Origin: Rhizobium sp. CG5
GTDB taxonomy: Bacteria > Pseudomonadota > Alphaproteobacteria > Rhizobiales > Rhizobiaceae
DNA length: 64,000 nucleotides
Direction of reading: 5' to 3'
Assembly (NCBI RefSeq): GCF_023701945.1
Contig: NZ_JABAEF010000007.1
Coordinates: 62,001-126,000, forward strand
Shown here: in pieces, positions 27,563 to 36,172 of the stretch
Position numbering within the stretch: position 1 is the stretch's first letter
How the letters are laid out: each line of letters begins with the position of its first letter
Program-made: the position numbers and the translations under genes
The notes under the pieces: model-generated
The model's database searches: none
What the model saw: only the letters and a program-made list of their open reading frames with translations
Told to the model about the DNA's origin: nothing

Positions 27563-28381
27563 ATGAAGAGCACAGACTTGAAAATCGGCTGCCAGACCTT
27601 CACCTGGGAAATGTTGGGGAGTGGGTGGCAAGGCGGGCCGGACGATCTGCTGCGCGCCATCACCGAGGGCGGCTATGCCGGCATTGAAATCACCGACACG
27701 ATGATCGGCGGCTATGCGGAAAAGCCGGAAGCCTTCGCCCGCGCCCTTGGGGATGCCGGCCTGACGCTGGTGTCCTTTGCCTTCGGCTCGCACAGCGGTT
27801 TTACCTTGCCCGAGCAGATGGCGGCGGACCTCGAGACGACGCGCCGCTGGGTGGATTTTGCAGCGAACTTCCCCGGCGCGCTCGTGTCGATGGGCTCGGC
27901 CACCGTCGTCTCCGATGGGCCGCGTGCCGACAAGTTTGCGGTGGCCGCCGAATGCTACAATCGCTCGATGGAGATCGGTAAGGCAGCCGGCGTCACGGTC
28001 GCGGTCCATCCCTCGTCCCATCACAACACCTTGCTGTTGACGCGCGCCGATTACGACGCGCTCTTTGCCCTGCTGGAGCCGCAGGTTGGCTGGGTGCCGG
28101 ACACCGGCCATATCCTGCGCGGTGGCCAGGTGATGGCCGATACGCTTGCCGCGTTCCGGGACCGCATCCGCTATGTCCATCTGAAGGATGTCGATGCCAG
28201 CGGCACCTGGACGATGCTGGGCGAAGGCGCATGCGACGTGCTGGCGGTCATCGCGACGGTGCGTGAGGCGCCGCTGTTTAACGGTTGGATCGTGGTCGAA
28301 GAGGAGTCTGAAAAAGCCGGCATGGATCCGGCCTCTGCCGTTCGGGCCAACTACGAGACGTTACGTCGGCTGGGCGTTTGA
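27563..28381 (+). CDS. Sugar phosphate isomerase/epimerase (xylose isomerase-like TIM barrel)
   Basis: 272 residues. TIM-barrel AP-endonuclease/xylose isomerase-like fold (IGCQTFTWEMLGSGW at the start). Likely metal ligands: Glu in YAGIEITDT, His in TVAVHPSSHHNT, Asp/His in VGWVPDTGHILRGG, and the terminal Glu in IVVEEESEKAG. Enzymes of this fold paired with a Gfo/Idh/MocA protein often epimerise or hydrolyse 3-keto sugars. It is divergent from the oxidoreductase at 27293 and convergent with the DeoR gene. Confidence 0.85.
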   Translation: MKSTDLKIGCQTFTWEMLGSGWQGGPDDLLRAITEGGYAGIEITDTMIGGYAEKPEAFARALGDAGLTLVSFAFGSHSGFTLPEQMAADLETTRRWVDFAANFPGALVSMGSATVVSDGPRADKFAVAAECYNRSMEIGKAAGVTVAVHPSSHHNTLLLTRADYDALFALLEPQVGWVPDTGHILRGGQVMADTLAAFRDRIRYVHLKDVDASGTWTMLGEGACDVLAVIATVREAPLFNGWIVVEEESEKAGMDPASAVRANYETLRRLGV

Positions 28382-28443
28382 GTGCAGGATCGACATGCTG
28401 ACGTGGTTCGGGCCTTCAGCCACTTCCGCGCCCGGCATGGCGG

Positions 28444-29205
28444 TCAGGCATAGCGGACCTCGACGCCCAGCTTGTCGAGACGGCTTCGGATGCTGTGCGG
28501 CATATTGCTGTCGGTAATGATGAGGTCGACACGCGACAGGGAAAAGGCCTTGGAGGAGGCGCCGGTGTCCCATTTGCTGGAATCGGCCACCAGCACCACC
28601 CGACGCGCCATGCGCACCAGATTGCGCTTGGTCCGGGCGATGTCTTCCGAGACATCGACGACGTCGAATGCCTGGTCGATCGCATGGGCGCTGACAAAGG
28701 CCTGGTGGGCCACCAGGCCGCCGAGAACCTTGTCGGAATCCGAGACGATCGTGCTGACCGTACTGGGAAACACCCGGCCGCCGATCATGTGGACGTCGAG
28801 GCCTGGGCGATACATGAGGTGCTGGGCGATGTTCATCGCCGTCGTCGCCACCACGACATTGTTGACCGGCGGCATCTGCATGGCGACCTGGAGAAGCGTC
28901 GAGCCGCTGTCGAAGACGATGGACTGGTTGTCGATGATCTGCCGGGCGGCCATCTGGGCGATGCGCCGCTTGGCCTCGAAATTGCGCTGCATGCGTTCTT
29001 CGAAGGCCGCGGCCGGGGAATCCGCAGGTATGGCGATCGCTCCGCCATGGGTTTTGATCAACTGCTTCTTGGCATCCATGATTTCGAGATCGGAGCGGAT
29101 CGTGACTTCGGAAACCTCGAAGAACTCGGCAAGCTGTCGGGTCCGCGCCTGACCGACCCTTTGAAGTTCGAGCAAAATCTGGTGCCGTCTTTGCTCTGCA
29201 AGCAT
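28444..29205 (-). CDS. DeoR-family transcriptional regulator
   Basis: 253 residues from the ATG at 29205 (MLAEQRRHQILLELQRVG), the usual DeoR opening, with GCGAGG 6 bp upstream; upstream starts at 29226 and 29298 are less likely. HTH: RTRQLAEFFEVSEVTIRSDL; the sugar-phosphate-sensing domain has VFDSGSTLLQVA and the IGGRVFPST and VVLVADSSKWD segments. Divergent from the aldolase/kinase pair at 29423, with a 21-bp inverted repeat in between. A phosphorylated sugar is the expected inducer. Confidence 0.9.
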   Translation of the reverse strand: MLAEQRRHQILLELQRVGQARTRQLAEFFEVSEVTIRSDLEIMDAKKQLIKTHGGAIAIPADSPAAAFEERMQRNFEAKRRIAQMAARQIIDNQSIVFDSGSTLLQVAMQMPPVNNVVVATTAMNIAQHLMYRPGLDVHMIGGRVFPSTVSTIVSDSDKVLGGLVAHQAFVSAHAIDQAFDVVDVSEDIARTKRNLVRMARRVVLVADSSKWDTGASSKAFSLSRVDLIITDSNMPHSIRSRLDKLGVEVRYA

Positions 29206-29237
29206 CTGTAACCTCGCCCGCTTCATGCGCCGTGAGA

Positions 29238-29258
29238 GGCTTTCGAATTTCGAAAGCC
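29238..29258. promoter_or_regulatory. Inverted repeat, likely DeoR operator
   Basis: Arms GGCTTTCGAA and TTCGAAAGCC (10 bp each, perfect) with a 1-bp centre, 33 bp upstream of the DeoR start codon. The TTTCG core is the one many DeoR/GlpR-type regulators recognise. Confidence 0.6.
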
Positions 29259-29333
29259 CGATGATCGTTTTGATAGGCCAATTCAAGATTATTATCAATC
29301 AGGCCTATAAAAAATCTTACGCTAAGTGCCAAA

Positions 29334-29357
29334 CGAAAGAAATCGAAATATTGAAAG
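29334..29357. promoter_or_regulatory. CGAAA-type direct repeats upstream of the aldolase
   Basis: CGAAAG (29334-29339), CGAAAT (29344-29349) and TGAAAG (29352-29357) repeat the half-site seen in the 29238-29258 palindrome at intervals of 10 and 8 bp. A second binding region for the divergent DeoR protein is plausible. Confidence 0.4.
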
Positions 29358-29422
29358 TTGTTTTATTTTCGCGTTAGGGTCCGGTCAACATCAGCCTCAT
29401 CCAACATGAAGGAACTATTGCC

Positions 29423-30223
29423 ATGGGTCTCGGAACCAAAATTCGCCTCTCGCGCCTGTTCTCCAATCCGTCTGGCAAACTGTTCGGCGGCGCGGTGGAT
29501 CATTTCGTCGGCTACGGCAATGTGCGCGAAGGCGGCCTTGCGGACCTGCCGGGCGCCTTGCGCCGGGTGATGGCCGGCGGACCGGACTATGTCAGCATCC
29601 AGCCGGGTGCTGCGCGCCATCTGTGGGAGGAATATGCCGGCAAGGCGGCGCTGGTCATCCAGGCTGGCTGCTTCACCGCCGACGACCGCATCCGCCAGCT
29701 CATTGCGACGCCGGAAGACGCCGTGCGCTATGGTGCCGACGCGCTGGCGGTTGCCATTCCGGTGCGCGGCAATACGGAAGGCGAATACATCCGCTGGCTG
29801 ACCGATACCGTGAATGCCGCGGCGCGGTTCGAAATGCCCGTCGTCGCCCATGTCTATCCGCGCGACTTCTCGGATGGCGGCAAGATCGTCTTCACCCCGG
29901 ATGAAATCGCCTATGCCGTGCGCATCGGTTACGAGACCGGCGTGGATGTGATCAAGGTCGGTTATACCGGCGACTTCGACTCCTTCCGCGAGACGGTGGC
30001 GACCTGCCCGGTCCCTGTCGTGATTGCCGGCGGGCCGAAGACCGAAACGCTGCTCGGCGCATTGACCCAGACATCTGACGCGCTGCGCGCCGGCGCCAAG
30101 GGTGCGGTCGTCGGACGCAATCTCTGGGGTCATGGCGATACCACCAAGGCAGCACTTGCCTTCAAGCTGGTCATCCATGACGGCATGGCGCCGGCAGACG
30201 CCCTGGCCGCTGCAGGCCTCTGA
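29423..30223 (+). CDS. Class I aldolase of the DhnA/FbaB (LsrF-like) family
   Basis: 266 residues. Schiff-base region VDVIKVGYTGD (Lys about 177) and phosphate-binding VIAGGPKTETL plus GAKGAVVGRNLWGHGD match the DeoC/FbaB class I aldolases. It opens MGLGTKIRLSRLFSNPSGKL, as in rhizobial homologues. It probably splits a ketose-phosphate formed by the following PfkB kinase, whose start is 3 bp after its stop. Ribosome site AAGGA. Exact substrate unknown; thiolase-type activity as in LsrF is the alternative. Confidence 0.85.
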   Translation: MGLGTKIRLSRLFSNPSGKLFGGAVDHFVGYGNVREGGLADLPGALRRVMAGGPDYVSIQPGAARHLWEEYAGKAALVIQAGCFTADDRIRQLIATPEDAVRYGADALAVAIPVRGNTEGEYIRWLTDTVNAAARFEMPVVAHVYPRDFSDGGKIVFTPDEIAYAVRIGYETGVDVIKVGYTGDFDSFRETVATCPVPVVIAGGPKTETLLGALTQTSDALRAGAKGAVVGRNLWGHGDTTKAALAFKLVIHDGMAPADALAAAGL

Positions 30224-30226
30224 GCG

Positions 30227-31159
30227 ATGTCGCGACCTTTCCATGTTCTGGGTTTCGGGGCACTTGCCATCGACGACATAATCTATGTCGATCGGCCGCT
30301 GTCATCGGGCAAGGGAAAGGTCACCAGGCGCGCCATGGACCATGGCGGCAACGTGGCCACCGCCCTGGTGGCCATAGCCCGCCTCGGCGGTCGTGCCGCC
30401 TTTATCGGCTGGTTGAATGACCAGCCGTCAGACGATGTCGGCGGGCTGCAACTCGAGCGCGACGGGGTGGACACATCCCTTGCGCCGCGGGCCGCCGGCT
30501 CCCTGCCGATCCGATCGGTGATCACCGTCGATCCGGCCGGCGACCGCTTCATTGCCTATGACGACGACGTGTTGCACGGCACCTCGCTTGACCTGTCGGA
30601 TGATGTGCTGGCGCAGGCGCCGGTCCTGCTGATCGACGGCTATTCGACCCATTCGGAAGCCGTGGTTGCGCGGGCGCGGGCCCTGGGCCTGTCTGTCGTC
30701 GCGGATATCGAATGGACCGTCGGTCCCGCCACCGACAGGATCATGGCGCTCACCGATAACCTCGTGCTGCCGCTGGCTTTCGGTCGATCCTATGCCGGGC
30801 AGACCGCGCCCGAGGCGGTGCTTGATGCGCTGTGGTCGCAAGACCGATCCGCGGTCGTGCTCACCGACGGCGAAAACGGTTGTTATGTCCGGCAGAGGAA
30901 CGACGCTACGCGGTGGCATTTTCCTGCGTATGCCGTAAAGGCGGTCGATACCACCGGTGCGGGCGACTGCTTTCACGGGGCCTATTGCCTGGCGCTGGCG
31001 CAGGGAAAGGCGCCGCTCGATTGCGTGGCCTATGCCACCGCCGCCGCGGCCATCGCTGTCACGGCGCGCGGCGGCCGCATGGGTCTTCCCGACGACAGCA
31101 CGTGCCGCCAGCAGATGGCTGCGGAAGGCGCGCCCGTTCCCATCCCGCTCGCCGGGTGA
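30227..31159 (+). CDS. PfkB-family sugar kinase
   Basis: 310 residues. N-terminal GFGALAIDDIIYVD, substrate-binding HGGNVATALVAIARLGG, and catalytic VDTTGAGDCFHGAYCLAL. It follows the aldolase after 3 bp, so the two form a kinase-aldolase pair. Sugars phosphorylated by this family are ketoses, deoxyketogluconate and nucleosides; a ketose-1- or -6-kinase role fits the aldolase partner (inference). Confidence 0.88.
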   Translation: MSRPFHVLGFGALAIDDIIYVDRPLSSGKGKVTRRAMDHGGNVATALVAIARLGGRAAFIGWLNDQPSDDVGGLQLERDGVDTSLAPRAAGSLPIRSVITVDPAGDRFIAYDDDVLHGTSLDLSDDVLAQAPVLLIDGYSTHSEAVVARARALGLSVVADIEWTVGPATDRIMALTDNLVLPLAFGRSYAGQTAPEAVLDALWSQDRSAVVLTDGENGCYVRQRNDATRWHFPAYAVKAVDTTGAGDCFHGAYCLALAQGKAPLDCVAYATAAAAIAVTARGGRMGLPDDSTCRQQMAAEGAPVPIPLAG

Positions 31160-31501
31160 CGATGCAGGCCAAACGGTGTTTGAGCGGCGGCGATCCCGAT
31201 CGGTCCGCCGCGAGTGGCGTTTCCGTCCTGCCGGGGGCTTTCACCTCAAGGTTTGTTTCGCTGCAGAGCGGACGCATAAAATTACGCGCGTCAAAAAATA
31301 AAATCTCATGCATACAGATAAATAAATCCAATAATATCTATCAATATCAATTGCTTAATTTTCTAAGGGGCGATCCTATCTTCAATGTAGGACGTTTTTT
31401 GTATTGACTTTGTGTCGCACTCCTGACCCTTTTATCGAGGGAACCGGGAGCGGTGAAGAGGGTCGCTCATCGGCATGTCGGGATGACAGGAGGAGAGTGT
31501 C
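31160..31501 (+). other. Intergenic, A/T-rich promoter region before the ATPase operon
   Basis: 342 bp with no gene. The stretch 31278-31372 is very A/T-rich in an otherwise G/C-rich window, consistent with a promoter or nucleoid-protein site for the 31502-37153 operon. A TTGACT (31404-31409) is present but has no good -10 at 16-18 bp. An excellent ribosome site, AGGAGGAG (31489-31496), precedes the GTG start at 31502. Confidence 0.45.
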
Positions 31502-32647
31502 GTGGCCGTGGTTGTTCTGGATAAGATCTGCAAGACCTATGGAAACAACTACCATGCGATCAAGGAGTTGAGCCTGACGATCAACGACGGTGAATTCCTG
31601 ATCCTGGTTGGACCGTCCGGTTGTGGAAAATCGACCGCGCTGCGCATGATTGCCGGCCTGGAGGAGATTACCAGCGGCACATTGAGCATTGGTGGACAGG
31701 ATGTCGTCGATCTCCCGCCCAAGGACCGGGATATCGCCATGGTGTTCCAGAACTACGCGCTCTATCCGCACATGACCGTGTTCGACAATATTGCGTTTTC
31801 GATGAAGCTCGCGCGCAAGACCAAGGCCGAGCGCACCAAGCGCGTCCATGAAATCGCCAAGATCCTGCAGCTGGAATCGCTGCTCGGCAACAAGCCTGCC
31901 CAGTTGTCCGGCGGCCAGCGCCAGCGCGTCGCCATGGGGCGGGCGATGGTCCGCGAACCGGCGGCCTTCCTGATGGACGAGCCGCTGTCGAACCTCGACG
32001 CGAAGCTGCGCGTGCAGATGCGGGCGGAAATTGCCAGCCTGCAGCGCCAGCTCGGGGTCACGACGATCTATGTCACCCATGACCAGACCGAAGCGCTGAC
32101 GATGGGCGACCGCGTGGCGGTGCTGAAGGGCGGCGTGCTGCAGCAGGTCGACACCCCGAAGGCGCTCTACAACCGTCCGGTCAACGCCTTCGTCGCCGGC
32201 TTCATCGGCTCCCCATCGATGAACCTCTTCGAGGGACGCCTGGAGAATGGCAGCATCCGCCTGCCGACCTTCTCGATTCCCCTGCCGGCCGGTGCTTTCG
32301 AGCGGGCGCCCGGTCTTTCGGATTTCGAGGGAAAGCCGGTGGTTTTCGGCATCCGCCCGGAAGCGCTGTATGACAGCCGCCTGCCGTCCGGCGCCGCCTT
32401 CCCAACGATCCCGGCCGTCGTCAAGACCATCGAGGAACTCGGTTCCGAACTGATCGTGCATTTGAATGTCGAAGCGGTTCGTGTCGATTCCGGTGACCCG
32501 GATGCCGTCGAAGACCTGCGGGGGGCTGCCAACGCGGTTGCGAAATTCGAGGCGACCAGCACGGTGGCGATCGGACAGACGATCGATGTCGCCCTCGATC
32601 CGGCAAAACTGCACTTCTTCAATCCCCAGACGCACATGGCGCTGTGA
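31502..32647 (+). CDS. CUT1 ABC transporter ATPase (UgpC type)
   Basis: 381 residues beginning at GTG (31502), fixed by AGGAGG about 7 bp upstream. Walker [10 protein letters not shown], signature LSGGQRQR, Walker [18 protein letters not shown], switch [15 protein letters not shown], then a TOBE-type C-terminal domain ([11 protein letters not shown]). It has no permeases beside it; the orphan permeases at 20645-22426 are the natural partners, so the transporter is split across the island. UgpC-type ATPases can also serve more than one importer. Confidence 0.92.
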   Translation: MAVVVLDKICKTYGNNYHAIKELSLTINDGEFLILVGPSGCGKSTALRMIAGLEEITSGTLSIGGQDVVDLPPKDRDIAMVFQNYALYPHMTVFDNIAFSMKLARKTKAERTKRVHEIAKILQLESLLGNKPAQLSGGQRQRVAMGRAMVREPAAFLMDEPLSNLDAKLRVQMRAEIASLQRQLGVTTIYVTHDQTEALTMGDRVAVLKGGVLQQVDTPKALYNRPVNAFVAGFIGSPSMNLFEGRLENGSIRLPTFSIPLPAGAFERAPGLSDFEGKPVVFGIRPEALYDSRLPSGAAFPTIPAVVKTIEELGSELIVHLNVEAVRVDSGDPDAVEDLRGAANAVAKFEATSTVAIGQTIDVALDPAKLHFFNPQTHMAL

Positions 32648-32736
32648 TGGCCTTGCCCGGCGGCAGGCGACTGCTCCGGGACCGCTATCCGTAACCGCAG
32701 CGTTACACTGAAACCACGAGACTTCGAGAGTTACCC

Positions 32737-33813
32737 ATGCCAGCAAAGCAAGAAAAACGCCTTCGTGTCGGCGTATTGGGAGCGGGACAGATCGCCCAGG
32801 CGGCCCATTTCGAAAGCTGCACCAAGGCGGCCAATGCCGATCTCTACGGGATCTGCGACGTCGCCGATGATCTGCGCGAGCGCATGGCGATCACCCATGG
32901 CGCGAGCAAGACCTACAACGACTATGACAGGATGCTGGCCGATCCCGATATCGATGCGGTCATCATCGCGACCGCCGATGCCTTCCACGTTCCTGCCTCG
33001 CTGCGGGCGCTCGAAGCCGGCAAACATGTGCTGTGCGAAAAGCCGGTCGGTCTGACGGTCGAGGAATGCCGCGACCTGAAAGCCGCCGTCGACAAGTCGG
33101 GAAGAGTGTTCCAGGTCGGACATATGAAGCGCTTCGATGCCGGCTTCCAGGCGGCAAAAACCTTCATCCACGACGAGATGGGCGCGCTGATTGCGCTGAA
33201 GGCCTGGTATTGCGACAGCACCCATCGGTATCCGATGACCGATGCGGTCCAGCCGCTGATCGTTGCAAGCGCCAATGCCCGCAAGCCCTCGACCAATCCC
33301 AAGGCCGATCTGCGGCGCTATTACATGCTGGCGCATGGCTGCCACCTGATCGATACGGCGCGCTATTTCGCGGGCGATATCGTGTCGGTGGAAGCCCGCC
33401 TGTCGGAGCGCGCCGGCATCTGGTGCTGGTTCGTCGATGTCGAATTTGCCTCCGGCACGCTCGGCCATCTCGACCTCACCGTACAGGTGCGCATGGACTG
33501 GCACGAAGGCTTCCAGATCTACGGCGAGAACGGCAGCATTCTCGGCAAGACCTTCAACCCCTGGTACTACAAGTCGAGCGAGGTCGATATCTTTCGCGAA
33601 GCCGATGGGGCTACCCATCGGGTGCTCGGGGCCGATGGGCATTTCTATCGCCGCCAGTTGGAAGGCTTTGCCCGCACCATCCTGGACGGCACGCCTATGG
33701 AAGGCGCCGATATCGATGACGGTCTTGCCTCCGTCCAGGCGATGGTGGCGATCGCCCGATCCGTGGAAAGCGGCAAGTCTGTGGCGCTGGCCGATACGAC
33801 GGGTGGCGTGTGA
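32737..33813 (+). CDS. Gfo/Idh/MocA-family oxidoreductase (second in the island)
   Basis: 358 residues. NAD(P)-binding RVGVLGAGQIAQAAHFESC, EKP motif CEKPVGLTVEECRDL, and catalytic-region HMKRFDAGFQAAK and GCHLIDTARYF. The stop overlaps the ATG of the next gene by 1 bp (TGATG). It probably oxidises or reduces a sugar or cyclitol in concert with the TIM-barrel enzyme that follows. It is clearly divergent in sequence from the first copy at 26145, so this is not a recent duplication. Confidence 0.9.
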   Translation: MPAKQEKRLRVGVLGAGQIAQAAHFESCTKAANADLYGICDVADDLRERMAITHGASKTYNDYDRMLADPDIDAVIIATADAFHVPASLRALEAGKHVLCEKPVGLTVEECRDLKAAVDKSGRVFQVGHMKRFDAGFQAAKTFIHDEMGALIALKAWYCDSTHRYPMTDAVQPLIVASANARKPSTNPKADLRRYYMLAHGCHLIDTARYFAGDIVSVEARLSERAGIWCWFVDVEFASGTLGHLDLTVQVRMDWHEGFQIYGENGSILGKTFNPWYYKSSEVDIFREADGATHRVLGADGHFYRRQLEGFARTILDGTPMEGADIDDGLASVQAMVAIARSVESGKSVALADTTGGV

Positions 33814-34646
33814 TGAAGCTCGGCATCTTCGCCAAGACCTTCGAGGGCACTCATCCGGATACGGTGCTGAGATCCGTTGCCGATGCGGGCTTTGCCTGCG
33901 CGCAATATAATATGGCCTGTTCCGGGCTTGCCTCCATGCCGGACGTCATCAGCGAAGAGCAGGCGCGGTCGGTGGCGGCGGCCGCGACGGCCAGCGGCGT
34001 CGAGATTGTCGCCGTGTCCGGCACCTACAACATGATCCATCCCGATCTGGCCCAGCGCGAGGCGGGGCACGTCAGGCTGGCGGCTCTGGCCGAGCGTTGC
34101 GCCATTATGTCGACCGGCCTCATCACGCTCTGCACGGGAACGCGCGATCCGCTGGATCAATGGAAGGAACATCCCGACAACAATTCGCCGGAGGCCTGGC
34201 GCGATCTGCTGGACGCCATGGGCACCGCGGTCGAGATTGCCGAACGCTTCGACGTCGATCTCGGGATCGAACCAGAACTGGCCAATGTCGTCAATTCGGC
34301 GGCCAAGGCCCGACGCCTGATCGACGAATTGAAGAGCTCCCGTATCAAGATCGTTTTCGACCCGGCCAATCTCTTCGAGGTGGAGACGCTGGAGGAACAG
34401 CGGACCATCGTGGCTTCGGCGATCGACATGCTGGGCGACCGCATTGTCATGGCCCATGCCAAGGACAGAACGCAGGACGGACGCTTCGCGACGGCAGGCA
34501 AGGGCGTTCTCGACTATCCGTTTTACCTGCGCAAACTGAGCGAAATCGGTTTTGACGGCAGCCTGATCACCCATGGCCTTGCCGCTCAGGAAGCCCAAGG
34601 CGTCGCGGAATTCCTGAAGGCTGGGCTTGCCGGAGCAAGGCGATGA
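33813..34646 (+). CDS. Sugar phosphate isomerase/epimerase (TIM barrel, second in the island)
   Basis: 277 residues from ATG 33813. The fold is AP-endonuclease/xylose isomerase-like: KLGIFAKTFEGTHPDTVLRS; metal ligands are likely Glu in LGIEPELANVV, Asp in IKIVFDPANLFEVE, His in IVMAHAKDR, and a late His in SLITHGLAAQE (usually Glu/His). Translationally coupled on both sides (1-bp overlap before, 4-bp after). Confidence 0.85.
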   Translation: MKLGIFAKTFEGTHPDTVLRSVADAGFACAQYNMACSGLASMPDVISEEQARSVAAAATASGVEIVAVSGTYNMIHPDLAQREAGHVRLAALAERCAIMSTGLITLCTGTRDPLDQWKEHPDNNSPEAWRDLLDAMGTAVEIAERFDVDLGIEPELANVVNSAAKARRLIDELKSSRIKIVFDPANLFEVETLEEQRTIVASAIDMLGDRIVMAHAKDRTQDGRFATAGKGVLDYPFYLRKLSEIGFDGSLITHGLAAQEAQGVAEFLKAGLAGARR

Positions 34647-35452
34647 ACGGGAGCCGGCTGTTCGAGACCAGCGACGGAACGCGGCTCAACGTCGACAGCG
34701 ACGGTGAGGGCGCACCCGTCTTTTTCCAGCACGGCCTATGCGGCGATGCCGGCCAGACGCGAGAGGTCTTTCCCGTCGAGGCGGGGTTTTGCCGCATCAC
34801 GGTGGAAGCGCGTGGCCATGGCGGTTCGCAGCCAGGCCCCTTCAAGCGCCTGTCGATCGCGACATTTGCCGATGACATTGCCGCCTATATCGAAACGTCC
34901 CTGACGGCACCGGTTGTCATAGGCGGCATTTCCATGGGGGCGGCCATCGCGCTGCGCCTGGCCGTCAAGCGACCGGATCTCGTCAAGGCACTGATCCTGG
35001 CAAGACCCGCCTGGCTGACCACGGCAGCGCCGGACAATATGGCGCCCAATGCCGAGGTCGGCCGGCTTCTGCAGACCCTGCCGCCCGACGAGGCGAAGGC
35101 CGCCTTTCTGGCCGGGCCAATCGGCCAGCGCCTTGCCGCCCAGGCGCCCGACAATCTGGCCTCGCTGACGGGTTTCTTCGCGCGGCAGCCGATCGCAGTG
35201 ACGGCAGCCTTGCTGACCGCGATTTCCAGTGATGGACCTGGGGTCACCGATGAAGAGGTTTCGCGCATTGTCGTGCCGACCCTGGTGATCGGCCACGACC
35301 AAGACGTCATTCATCCCATCGCCTATGCGCACGAACTGGCCGAGCGGATTCCCGCCGCCCGTTTTGTCCAGATCACGCCAAAGACGGACAGCCGCACGCA
35401 CTATGTCGCCGACTTCCGGCATGCCATGAGCACATTTCTGAAGGAGCTTTAA
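34643..35452 (+). CDS. Alpha/beta hydrolase
   Basis: 269 residues. Oxyanion HG motif VFFQHGLCGDAGQ, nucleophile elbow GGISMGAAIALRL (Ser about 96), catalytic Asp region LVIGHDQDVIHP and late His (RTHYVADF). A 4-bp overlap with the preceding gene shows tight coupling. A lactonase or esterase step on an oxidised sugar would fit the Gfo/Idh/MocA gene two places upstream (inference). Confidence 0.85.
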   Translation: MNGSRLFETSDGTRLNVDSDGEGAPVFFQHGLCGDAGQTREVFPVEAGFCRITVEARGHGGSQPGPFKRLSIATFADDIAAYIETSLTAPVVIGGISMGAAIALRLAVKRPDLVKALILARPAWLTTAAPDNMAPNAEVGRLLQTLPPDEAKAAFLAGPIGQRLAAQAPDNLASLTGFFARQPIAVTAALLTAISSDGPGVTDEEVSRIVVPTLVIGHDQDVIHPIAYAHELAERIPAARFVQITPKTDSRTHYVADFRHAMSTFLKEL

Positions 35453-35455
35453 ATC

Positions 35456-36157
35456 ATGACCGCCCCCTCCAAGACCTGGATCGCCGACCTTCCCAAGGAT
35501 CGCCTGATTGCGGAATTCTCCGTCTGGTCGGCCGACCTGGTGCGCCTGGCCGACGATCTGGCCCGCGTCGATCCCTATGTCGACGTCTTGCATATCGATG
35601 TCGCCGATGGCCACTTTGCGCCGGCCATGCTGTTCTTTCCCGATCTCGTTGCCGGTGTCCGAAAGATCTCGGCGCGCCCCATCCATGTCCACCTGATGGT
35701 GGCCGACAGCATTCTCCTGTCGCAGATCGAGCAATTCGCCGATGCCGGCAGTGACTTGATCAGCATCCATGTCGAGAACGACGCGGTCGCAGAGGCTGCT
35801 CTCGATCTGATCGAGCGTCGCCGCATCGCCGCCGGCATGGTTTTGCGGGTGGAAACGCCAGTCGAAACCATCCGCAAATACGCAACGCGGCTCGATTTCG
35901 TGACGCTGCTGGGGACGGCAATCGGTGTCAAAGGGCAGGGGCTAAACGAAAAGGCTGGCGAGCGTCTGCAACAGGCGAAAAAGATCATTGCCGATTGCGG
36001 CGCCGCCCATCGCATCGTGCTGGCTGCCGACGGCGGCATCCGCGAACATACCGTGCCGCTGCTTCGCCAGTCCGGCGCGCAAACCGTCGTGCTGGGTTCG
36101 CTGGCCTTCAACGCGCCGTCGCTTGCTGAGCGCATGGCGTGGCTGCGCGCACTCTAA
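35456..36157 (+). CDS. Ribulose-phosphate 3-epimerase (RPE/AlsE-like) family protein
   Basis: 233 residues, TIM barrel. Both catalytic Asp positions of the RPE family are visible: DVLHIDVADGHFAPAM and VLAADGGIREHT; the metal-binding His is in PIHVHLMV. The loop that usually reads MTVxPGFGGQ is replaced here by VTLLGTAIGVKGQGLN, so substrate handling probably differs from true RPE; allulose-6-phosphate-type epimerases (AlsE) are the nearest idea because a ROK kinase follows. It starts 3 bp after the hydrolase stop. Confidence 0.82.
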   Translation: MTAPSKTWIADLPKDRLIAEFSVWSADLVRLADDLARVDPYVDVLHIDVADGHFAPAMLFFPDLVAGVRKISARPIHVHLMVADSILLSQIEQFADAGSDLISIHVENDAVAEAALDLIERRRIAAGMVLRVETPVETIRKYATRLDFVTLLGTAIGVKGQGLNEKAGERLQQAKKIIADCGAAHRIVLAADGGIREHTVPLLRQSGAQTVVLGSLAFNAPSLAERMAWLRAL

Positions 36158-36172
36158 CCGGCAGGTCGCGGG

